Position numbers and translations under genes: made by a program
The notes under the pieces: model-generated
Database searches by the model: none
What the model was told of the DNA's origin: nothing
What the model saw: the letters and a program-made list of their open reading frames with translations, nothing else
Part shown: positions 57,203-64,000 of the stretch, piece by piece
How positions within the stretch are numbered: the first letter of the stretch is position 1
Layout of the letters: every line of letters begins with the position of its first letter
Assembly (NCBI GenBank): GCA_029882355.1
Contig: JAOUKV010000003.1
Span: forward strand, 1 to 64,000
Length of the DNA stretch: 64,000 nucleotides
Source: Gammaproteobacteria bacterium
GTDB lineage: Bacteria > Pseudomonadota > Gammaproteobacteria > SZUA-229
Direction: 5' to 3'

Positions 57203-58402
57203 ATGATCAACATTACCGAACCTAATCCCGAACAAAAATCCAGCATCGCCCTGTGGCAACTCGGTTTTCGCCCGTTTTTTCTCGCCACAGCTATTTTTTC
57301 TGTTATCGCAATGACGCTATGGATGGGCATTTACCAGTTTAACTGGCCAATGCCTTTGCTCGGGATCAATTCTATAGTCTGGCATGGCCATGAAATGTTG
57401 TTTGGTTACGCACTGGCCGTGATCGCAGGTTTCTTACTCGCTGCGGTAAAGAACTGGACCGGGCAACAAACCATTACCGGCTTGAAACTGTTCCTGCTGT
57501 TTTTACTGTGGGCTTGCGCACGACTTTTACCCTTGTTCAATATTGGCTCAATAGAAATCGTCGCCCTGCTCGATTGTCTGTTTATTTTATTAACGGCTAT
57601 TGCAGTCGCTTCCCCAATCATAAAAGTAAAACAATGGGCACAAGTTGGCGTGCTTGCCATTCTGGCCCTGATGTTCACCGCCAATCTGTTTTATTACGCT
57701 GGCCTGATGGGCCTGGTAGAAAATGGTGAGCGCATTGGCATCTATTCATGCCTCTACCTTGTACTCACCATGATTTTTGTTATGGGACGACGCGTCATTC
57801 CCTTCTTCATCGAAAGAGGTGTTAACGAAAACGTTTCGCTGCGCAATAGAAAATGGCTGGATATCAGCAGCCTGATCTTATTGATCGCATTATGGTTTTT
57901 CGATGTAATTTATCTGCAAAGCGAAATAGCTGGTGCACTGGCTGGCCTTCTTTTTGTGCTGCACGCTATTCGTCTATTTGACTGGCACACCAAAGCGCTG
58001 TGGAAATCATCCATGCTTTGGGTACTGTATACCGCTTATAGTTTTCTCACACTGGGTTTTGCGCTCAAGACCGCTTCAGTCTGGTTCGATGTATCGCCTT
58101 TTTTATCGGTACATGCTTTCACCGTTGGCGGCATCGGCACATTAACACTGGGTATGATGTCGCGTGTCACACTCGGCCATACCGGTCGTAATGTGCTACA
58201 ACCACCACGCGGACTATCGATAGCATTCATATTATTACTGATTGCCACATTTACTCGGGTTATTCTGCCACTACTTCTACCTGACTTATACAACATGTGG
58301 ATTGTCATCTCACAGATACTCTGGATTGCCGGTTTTGGACTTTTTGTTACACTGTTCGCACCTATACTAATCAAACCACGCATTGATGGGCAACCGGGAT
58401 AA
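57203..58402 (+). CDS. nnrS: NnrS family membrane protein
   Basis: 399 aa with about 12 transmembrane helices. L-G-F-R-P-F-F-L near the N-terminus, W-H-G-H-E-M-L-F-G-Y and M-S-R-V-T-L-G-H-T-G-R near the C-terminus are family signatures; the histidines probably bind haem or copper. NnrS helps cells cope with nitric oxide. No denitrification genes are in view. Confidence 0.95.
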   Translation: MINITEPNPEQKSSIALWQLGFRPFFLATAIFSVIAMTLWMGIYQFNWPMPLLGINSIVWHGHEMLFGYALAVIAGFLLAAVKNWTGQQTITGLKLFLLFLLWACARLLPLFNIGSIEIVALLDCLFILLTAIAVASPIIKVKQWAQVGVLAILALMFTANLFYYAGLMGLVENGERIGIYSCLYLVLTMIFVMGRRVIPFFIERGVNENVSLRNRKWLDISSLILLIALWFFDVIYLQSEIAGALAGLLFVLHAIRLFDWHTKALWKSSMLWVLYTAYSFLTLGFALKTASVWFDVSPFLSVHAFTVGGIGTLTLGMMSRVTLGHTGRNVLQPPRGLSIAFILLLIATFTRVILPLLLPDLYNMWIVISQILWIAGFGLFVTLFAPILIKPRIDGQPG

Positions 58403-58472
58403 ATAAGACAAAACTAATATCTAGCCATACAATTCAGTCACATTAATAACCAAAAAATAAAAGAGAGCAATC

Positions 58473-58754
58473 ATGTTAAAAGTTAACGAATATTTCGATG
58501 GAAAGATCAAATCGATCGGCTTCAAAACTGACACCTTACCCGCAACCGTGGGCGTCATGCTGCCAGGTGATTATGTCTTCAACACCGATGACAAAGAAAA
58601 AATGACCGTTATCAGTGGCGCCCTAACCATAAAGCGCCCCGCCGACAGCGACTTCATTACTTTTAACTCCGGCGAATCTTTTGATGTTGATGACAATAGC
58701 GCTTTCGATGTCAAAGTTGAAACCGAAACGGCCTACCTCTGCCTGTACGGCTAA
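58473..58754 (+). CDS. ppnP: Pyrimidine/purine nucleoside phosphorylase
   Basis: 93 aa of the DUF1255 cupin family. N-E-Y-F-D-G-K-I-K-S-I and T-V-G-V-M-L-P-G-D-Y are conserved. E. coli PpnP phosphorolyses several nucleosides. GAGAGC lies before the ATG. Next gene starts 14 bp on. Confidence 0.95.
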   Translation: MLKVNEYFDGKIKSIGFKTDTLPATVGVMLPGDYVFNTDDKEKMTVISGALTIKRPADSDFITFNSGESFDVDDNSAFDVKVETETAYLCLYG

Positions 58755-58768
58755 TAAACCTGTGTACC

Positions 58769-59182
58769 GTGTTAAGAATTAGCAACAGCGTCAGTATTGA
58801 AGATAATGAAATAGAACTCAGCGCTATCCGCTCGCAAGGAGCGGGTGGTCAAAATGTGAATAAAGTGTCAACCGCGATTCATTTACGCTTTGATATCAAA
58901 GCCTCCTCACTGCCCGAAGTATACAAACAACGCCTATTAGCACTGCATGACCACCGCATCACCAAAGATGGCGTAGTCATAATCAAAGCCCAGCAAACAC
59001 GCAGTCAGGACAAAAACAAAGAAGCGGCACTCGAACGACTAAAAACTTTAATCCAGAAAGCTTTAATCACACCTAAAAAACGCAGAGCCACCAGTCCCAG
59101 CAAAAACTCTCAAAAGAAGCGAATGGACAGCAAAACCAAACATGGCCGTACTAAAGATATGCGCAAGAAAGTTATTGACTAA
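58769..59182 (+). CDS. arfB: Ribosome rescue hydrolase ArfB
   Basis: 137 aa. Catalytic G-G-Q in S-Q-G-A-G-G-Q-N-V-N-K, R-F-D, and a basic C-terminal tail (K-K-R-R, K-T-K-H-G-R) that inserts in the empty mRNA channel. Releases peptides from stalled ribosomes. The frame opens with GTG-like context near 58763; the assigned TTG/ATG is not certain. Confidence 0.93.
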   Translation: MLRISNSVSIEDNEIELSAIRSQGAGGQNVNKVSTAIHLRFDIKASSLPEVYKQRLLALHDHRITKDGVVIIKAQQTRSQDKNKEAALERLKTLIQKALITPKKRRATSPSKNSQKKRMDSKTKHGRTKDMRKKVID

Positions 59183-59304
59183 AATCAAATCAAACGAGAA
59201 GCAATCTTGCAACCTCGGAACTAAACGAGAATAATGTGCCATTATCCTAAATTAGAGCTATTCGAATTTAAGCTCATCACCCACCGTCATATCCGGAACA
59301 ATAT

Positions 59305-59772
59305 ATGTGTAAATTAAGCTGGTCCATTTCTGCCGTACTTCTAATTGCATTAATCGCAATGAGCTATAAGTTTATTGTAGTTGGCTCAGTAGAGCCCAGT
59401 GATGATGGGCGCCAGCTATTAGTACTTGAACCCACTGAACGTAATTTTGTACTAGCTGAAATGCGCACATTCCTATCCAGTGTTCAGGCAATTACGGATG
59501 GTATTAGCAAAGAAGATATGACTCAAGTAGCAGAAGCTGCTCTCATGGTAGGCAATCAGGCGCAAAAAATAATGCCTGGTTCACTCATAGGCAAACTACC
59601 CTTACCCTTCAAAAAACTCGGTGGTGATACCCATAATAAATTTGATGAGTTAGCGCTTAATGCAGAACAGCTAGGCGATCCTGATCACAGCCTGAGGCAG
59701 CTTACTGAATTATTAAATAATTGCGTCGAATGTCATTCAATATATAAAATTGACGCTGCACAAATCAATTAA
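59305..59772 (+). CDS. Membrane-anchored monohaem cytochrome c with C-terminal haem
   Basis: 155 aa. One N-terminal hydrophobic segment (about 5-27) exports the rest. The only haem motif, C-V-E-C-H, is at residues 140-144, close to the C-terminus, and the preceding region is helical: the layout of cytochrome c'-type four-helix proteins. It lacks an obvious full c' consensus. 53 bp upstream of the Na/Pi cotransporter on the same strand. Partner unknown. Confidence 0.78.
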   Translation: MCKLSWSISAVLLIALIAMSYKFIVVGSVEPSDDGRQLLVLEPTERNFVLAEMRTFLSSVQAITDGISKEDMTQVAEAALMVGNQAQKIMPGSLIGKLPLPFKKLGGDTHNKFDELALNAEQLGDPDHSLRQLTELLNNCVECHSIYKIDAAQIN

Positions 59773-59825
59773 CACTCACTATCTTTGATTCTATAAGATG
59801 ATATTTCACAAACAACCATGATGTT

Positions 59826-61598
59826 ATGGACTTTGGTTTTACCGACCTTTTAACACTACTGGGATCGCTTGGACTCTTCCTTTACGGGATGAAAGTTATG
59901 AGTGATTCTTTAGTGATGTTGGCTGGCGACCGGATGCGAAGCATTCTCGCTTCTACTACCTCAAACCGATTTTTTGCCTTATTAACCGGTTTTTTTATTA
60001 CCGCCGTAATTCAATCTTCTTCTGCAACAACTCTAATGGTGGTCAGCTTTGTTAATGCCAGTTTACTGACGCTCACCGAAGCCGTCGGCATCATTATGGG
60101 CGCCAATATTGGCACAACAGTAACCGCCTGGTTAATTACTATTCTCGGCTTTAAAGTAAAAATGAGTGCCATTGCACTGCCACTGGTCGCGGCTGGATTT
60201 TTACTGACAATTTCAAAAAACGAAAAAGCCAGGCAGTGGGGGTATTTTACTGTTGGCTTTGCCCTGCTGTTCATTGGTTTACAGTTTCTGAAAGAGTCAG
60301 TACCAAATATTGGCGATCATCCTGAGGCTCTAGCCTTTCTGGCTGAATACACCTCCAGAGGGTTTCTGTCGATACTTATGTTCCTGGTTATCGGAACAAT
60401 ATTGACGCTCGTTATACAATCATCCAGCGCCGCCATGGCGCTGACACTGTTGATGTGTTTTGAAGGCTGGATTGCTTTTGATATAGCCGCAGCGATGGTT
60501 GTAGGTCAGAACATAGGCACAACCATCACCGCTAACCTTGCCGCCATAATTGGTAACTATCACGCCAAGCGCGCAGCACGAGCACATCTGATTTTTAATG
60601 TCCTTGGCTCCATCTGGATCTTAATACTGTTCTACCCTTTTCTTCGCGCAGTGGGACAAGTAGTTGAACAGATCGAGGGGGTTTCACCATTTTTGAACGC
60701 TGCAGCTGTTCCAGTCGCTATTTCAATTTTTCACACCGTCTTTAATATTTTAAACGCCGTTATACTGATTGGATTTATAAAAATTATTGTTAATCTGGCG
60801 GAACGCATGGTTCCCGCTGTTGAAGAAAAAGAAGTGGAAATTGATCAGCCACAGTTTCTAACTGAATCATCATTGAAATACAGTCAAACGGGTATCAAGG
60901 CATTGACTGATGAATCAGTTCGATTGCTCGAAAATGCTGCCTACAAAATTTTTGCCCATGGCCTTGGTGTGCATCGGCATGACCTTGAATCTGAGCAGGA
61001 CATGTTGAAATTCCTCAACATATCACCCAAGACCATCAGGATAGATATTGACCTGGTTTACGCCACGCAAATCAAAATCATCTACAGCCGGATTCTTGAT
61101 TATGCGACCAGGCTACAAAAACAGACCAAGCCCACGCATGAACAAATCGAGACTATTCGCAACATTTTGGTCGCGGACAGACTGCTGGTACAGATAGTCA
61201 AACGAATGAAACCATTGCAGGAGAACCTTGAGCGTTACATGGCTTCCGATAATGAAACACTCCGCCGAGAGTACAACGTATTAAGACGGCGTATACTCAA
61301 AGTAGTTCGTGAAATAAAACGCATCGGTCCAGCCGAGAATCTGGAAGAGCACCTCGATAAAATCAACAAACAAAGAAGCAAAGCCGAAAAAATGGATGTA
61401 CTGTTAACTGGTCATGTTGAAGAACTGCTGGCTAATGGTGACATCACCGACGAAATGGCCAGCTCCTTAATCAACGATAGTTCTAATGCCGCAAGAATTA
61501 CCAAGAACCTGATCGACATCGCTGTGATTCTTTACAAACCAGAAGACAAACTTATCGAAAGTATTGATGAGCAGAATGCAGAAGATTATCATGCATAA
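59826..61598 (+). CDS. Na/Pi cotransporter with PhoU-like C-terminus
   Basis: 590 aa. Two Na_Pi_cotrans repeats carry V-I-Q-S-S-S-A-T and V-I-Q-S-S-S-A-A with paired G-x-N-I-G-T-T motifs; about nine helices reach residue 325. The remaining ~260 residues are a charged, helical PhoU-like domain. Sodium-driven phosphate movement is expected. Confidence 0.93.
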   Translation: MDFGFTDLLTLLGSLGLFLYGMKVMSDSLVMLAGDRMRSILASTTSNRFFALLTGFFITAVIQSSSATTLMVVSFVNASLLTLTEAVGIIMGANIGTTVTAWLITILGFKVKMSAIALPLVAAGFLLTISKNEKARQWGYFTVGFALLFIGLQFLKESVPNIGDHPEALAFLAEYTSRGFLSILMFLVIGTILTLVIQSSSAAMALTLLMCFEGWIAFDIAAAMVVGQNIGTTITANLAAIIGNYHAKRAARAHLIFNVLGSIWILILFYPFLRAVGQVVEQIEGVSPFLNAAAVPVAISIFHTVFNILNAVILIGFIKIIVNLAERMVPAVEEKEVEIDQPQFLTESSLKYSQTGIKALTDESVRLLENAAYKIFAHGLGVHRHDLESEQDMLKFLNISPKTIRIDIDLVYATQIKIIYSRILDYATRLQKQTKPTHEQIETIRNILVADRLLVQIVKRMKPLQENLERYMASDNETLRREYNVLRRRILKVVREIKRIGPAENLEEHLDKINKQRSKAEKMDVLLTGHVEELLANGDITDEMASSLINDSSNAARITKNLIDIAVILYKPEDKLIESIDEQNAEDYHA

Positions 61599-62105
61599 AC
61601 GAACTTAAACTGTTAGCCGCTTTTATTACTTTCATACCACTCAAGAAGATCAGGCACCGCTGCTGGTTTAATACTAACGTCAACCAGTATGAAACGTAAA
61701 TTTCAATATAATTTAAAATCACCAAGTTTTTGAGAACGCAACTTATTATCAAACAATTTGTCGACATTCTTTACTACTCACTGATTCTTATTATCATTCA
61801 CGCATGGGTTTTCCTTCTTTATGTAACAAACATCACATCTAATAAGTAACAATTATCACGCAATATTTGTAACATCTATCACATATAATTTTCTTGCGAA
61901 AATTTTTCAAAAATAATGACGGGATAATTAACATATTTGCTTAACTTTACCCATATTTACTTACAAAAAAATTCATTTAATCATCTAAAACCTCGGTATC
62001 ACTGTGCATCTTATAATTTGGCACGATTACTGCTCTACGTAACAGCAGACGCACTAAATGCGTATACATCAACTTTATTAAACAATGGAAATGAGGATTT
62101 TATAA
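61599..62105. other. Long AT-rich intergenic region
   Basis: No intact gene. On the minus strand 61613-61702 reads L-R-F-I-L-V-D-V-S-I-K-P-A-A-V-P-D-L-L-E-W-Y-E before a TAA, which looks like a lost gene's tail. 61824-61883 holds a three-fold direct repeat; beyond it about 200 AT-rich bases lead to the secreted protein gene. Confidence 0.5.
61824..61883. promoter_or_regulatory. Three 14-bp direct repeats at 23-bp period
   Basis: TAACAAACATCACA (61824), TAACAATTATCACG (61847) and TAACATCTATCACA (61870) share TAACAnnnATCAC, each start exactly 23 bp after the previous. This is about two helical turns, as for cooperative activator sites. Lies 222 bp before the next gene's start. Confidence 0.6.
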
Positions 62106-62783
62106 ATGAATAAATCACTAGTAGCACTTGCAGTAGTAACAGCAGCATCATTCATGTCGAGCACTGCCTTTGCAGGCAAATACAGTATGCCATCTCTTTC
62201 TAACCCAAACCCAGCGCCCTTGACTGTAACTAATTCAATTTCTGAAGTTAATGGTCATGTTGGTGGTTTTGTAGATTCCGCTGGCAATGTTAATGGTGAC
62301 ATGATGAACCCTGACAATGTAACCATTCTTTACCCTGTTGCAGGCGTTGTTAATGCCACTGTTACAGATATGCGCACAGGTGTAACTATAGGCACAGTAG
62401 CAGAAACAGGCGACATTGCCGCCACAGTAAAATTTCCTACTAGCTTCTTTGGTCTGATGGGTGACTGGAGCGCACTGCCAGAAACTATGGCATGGACTAT
62501 GGATGATTTTGCTATGAACCTTAATGGTTCAACCTTTAATTTTGCAGAAGAATTAACTGGTCGTGCTTTTCCACACCTAGGCCCTGTTGAAAACCCAATG
62601 GTTACTGGCACAATGGCTCTACGCATGGCTGGTTGTGCAGGCGTCCGCGAAGTAAGTGGCGAAGGTGATTACGCTGGTCAAGTTGGCACTCTGTGCATGA
62701 ACGGCACATTTACTTTTGACCAGAACTTCAATGGTGTTGGTGTATCAAATTGCACTGTTGCACTACATACACCAATTCAATAA
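62106..62783 (+). CDS. Secreted protein of unknown family
   Basis: 225 aa with a signal peptide (cleavage near A-F-A-G, residue 23). The mature protein is rich in Gly, Asn, Thr and Met, mostly beta by pattern, with three cysteines only in the last ~60 residues (A-G-C-A-G; L-C-M-N-G; S-N-C-T-V), so disulfides are possible. GGAGG-like GAGG precedes the ATG. No family recognised. Isolated, with its own long regulatory region and strong terminator, so it is probably a highly regulated single-gene unit. Confidence 0.8.
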   Translation: MNKSLVALAVVTAASFMSSTAFAGKYSMPSLSNPNPAPLTVTNSISEVNGHVGGFVDSAGNVNGDMMNPDNVTILYPVAGVVNATVTDMRTGVTIGTVAETGDIAATVKFPTSFFGLMGDWSALPETMAWTMDDFAMNLNGSTFNFAEELTGRAFPHLGPVENPMVTGTMALRMAGCAGVREVSGEGDYAGQVGTLCMNGTFTFDQNFNGVGVSNCTVALHTPIQ

Positions 62784-62833
62784 GAAAGACAGATTTATTG
62801 TTCTCTTAGAACATAAATTAAAATCAGAAGTCA

Positions 62834-62865
62834 AAAGAGGTGAGCAATGCTCGCCTCTTTTTTTT
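62834..62865 (+). terminator. Strong rho-independent terminator
   Basis: AAAGAGGTGAGC / GCTCGCCTCTTT stem (one G-T pair) with three-base loop and an eight-T tract, 50 bp after the secreted protein gene. Confidence 0.92.
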
Positions 62866-62917
62866 CATACTAAATTCAGGTTAAGCAATAATAAAATATA
62901 AGTCCTCAACAGACTAT

Positions 62918-63724
62918 CTAAACAACTTCTACTTTCATACCTACTTGCAGCAACCCTGCTCCATCAGCAACCGCGTTCTGTCCAAAAAATACTTTGTGAT
63001 CTCGTTTCCGATAATTCACCAGAGTCATTATTGGCTCTTTACATCGTTCAGCAGTGTTTATATCTACATTAGGAATAGTACAACGACTACAAGGCTTAAC
63101 AATGCGTAAAGTAATACCGCCCACTTTTAACTGTTTCCAGTCATCTTCCGCAAATGCTTCACAACCACTAATAACAATATTGGGACGAAAACGTGCCATG
63201 GGAATATCTTCATGCAGACGTGAATTCAAATCATCCAGTGAAGCTTGTGAGGTTAGTAGAATAGGAAATCCATCACTGAAGGCTGTCTGATCTTTAGGCT
63301 GCGCAAATGTCTGATCAACAATGCGTATTTCATCATCAGGAAAATAAACCAGACGACATTCCAGACCAAGAAATTGCGACAACCATTTCGCGGCTTCGTC
63401 ACCAGCATCACGCGCATTGCAGTAATCATCCCAAACTTTTACACGGCGTGTTATGAGATTTTCTGGAACAACTATTTTTAGTTCCGTCATACCTGGTGCA
63501 TTGATTGACAGACCGCAATCTATTTCGGGGTTGATCAGTTCGGGCTGAATTAAACACAGGCGTGCGACTGTGCGCTGGGTTAGCATTTCGCCCTGATGAT
63601 CAATCACCATCCATCGACGATCGTACTTTAGACCACCCATGTGCATGTTTGATGCTTTCAATTGTACCTGTCGCATGGATTTGACTGGGTAGATGGCGAG
63701 TTCAGATATAATTAAATTAGTCAT
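62918..63724 (-). CDS. MOSC domain protein
   Basis: 268 aa. N-terminal MOSC beta-barrel domain (I-Y-P-V-K-S-M near residue 12) followed by a MOSC domain with the cysteine of K-P-C-S-R-C-T-I-P-N-V-D. Related to YcbX/mARC molybdenum enzymes that reduce N-hydroxylated compounds, without the ferredoxin domain. Cofactor binding inferred from family. Confidence 0.92.
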   Translation of the reverse strand: MTNLIISELAIYPVKSMRQVQLKASNMHMGGLKYDRRWMVIDHQGEMLTQRTVARLCLIQPELINPEIDCGLSINAPGMTELKIVVPENLITRRVKVWDDYCNARDAGDEAAKWLSQFLGLECRLVYFPDDEIRIVDQTFAQPKDQTAFSDGFPILLTSQASLDDLNSRLHEDIPMARFRPNIVISGCEAFAEDDWKQLKVGGITLRIVKPCSRCTIPNVDINTAERCKEPIMTLVNYRKRDHKVFFGQNAVADGAGLLQVGMKVEVV

Positions 63725-63938
63725 TATTTGCCCATATTACAATACGACCGATGCCATGTTTCATTTTGGCCGAATCCATTTTCCTGTATGAGCAGGGCTT
63801 CAATGAATACGATTGACGACAAACATATCACTTACACTTACCTCTTGTTTACAATCGGCATAAATCGCCATATATGCTACTATTCGAGCGGTTATTATCT
63901 TTCTATACCGAACGAATTGTTATATTAGGCTTATCTAA

Positions 63939-64000
63939 TGGAAAACAAACCATTACTAAAATCTGATGCCAGTATTTCTGCGCACAGCCAGTTATATAAA
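63939..64000 (+). CDS. Start of a gene running off the window
   Basis: ATG at 63939 with TTAGG upstream (9-nt spacing); the frame M-E-N-K-P-L-L is open to the last base. Too short to identify, and the frame choice is not certain. Confidence 0.35.

Overview
The window comes from a gammaproteobacterium of moderate GC content. Gene content and family types support this: a rpoD-type sigma factor followed by a CAU tRNA, rpmB-rpmG, folB-folK, gltBD, and a tkt-gap-pgk-pyk-fba cluster of the kind found in autotrophic and C1-using gammaproteobacteria. DsrE-like and DsrC-like proteins, several c-type cytochromes and NnrS suggest a respiratory or chemolithotrophic lifestyle. No species can be named from the sequence alone.

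Left end (1-2000): two tandem genes end in DUF1566 (C-type-lectin-like) domains. Their last ~130 bp align without gaps. Codon positions 1 and 2 differ at 17 codons, while third bases and the flanking sequence are largely constant. This is the signature of variable repeats of a diversity-generating retroelement (DGR). No reverse transcriptase or template repeat was found in the window.

2000-9000 is an accessory stretch rich in dispersed hairpin repeats. It holds phnA, a YjdF-like membrane protein, a secreted DsrE-like protein, a previously uncalled 54-aa membrane protein, uncharacterised membrane proteins, a Met/Gly/Pro-repeat secreted protein and an ankyrin/extensin-like lipoprotein. Two gene fragments show that a block was duplicated and then decayed reciprocally.

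9000-22100 holds a diguanylate cyclase, a CbiX-like chelatase, a lipocalin overlapping a pyrimidine-dimer glycosylase/DUF1722 fusion, and a kinase fusion. It continues with a two-gene lipid-headgroup module (cytidylyltransferase plus CDP-alcohol transferase, probably with an AUU start), a YiiX-like amidase, DUF3025, yaaA, folK-folB, rpmB-rpmG and a DsrC paralogue lacking its C-terminal cysteine.

22200-43000 holds a B12-binding radical SAM gene, then a Gld-type ABC operon (ATPase, permease, auxiliary protein, DUF4340) running into mutM and an SLC13 transporter. Next come a DUF481 barrel, MscS, PilZ and gltD-gltB. An outer-membrane cytochrome-porin resembling Cyc2 is followed by a periplasmic dihaem cytochrome, a possible extracellular electron-uptake pair. 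purC and bioD follow.

43000-51200 holds fkp-type PPIase and the central carbon cluster (tkt, gap, then an internal terminator, then pgk, pyk, fba), then a thioredoxin-like protein. 51300-64000 holds rpoD, the tRNA, a LysR/pirin/glutathionyl-hydroquinone-reductase group, a histidine phosphatase, nnrS, ppnP, arfB, a monohaem cytochrome and a Na/Pi cotransporter. It ends with a secreted orphan protein preceded by three 14-bp direct repeats at exact 23-bp spacing, a MOSC protein and the first codons of a further gene.
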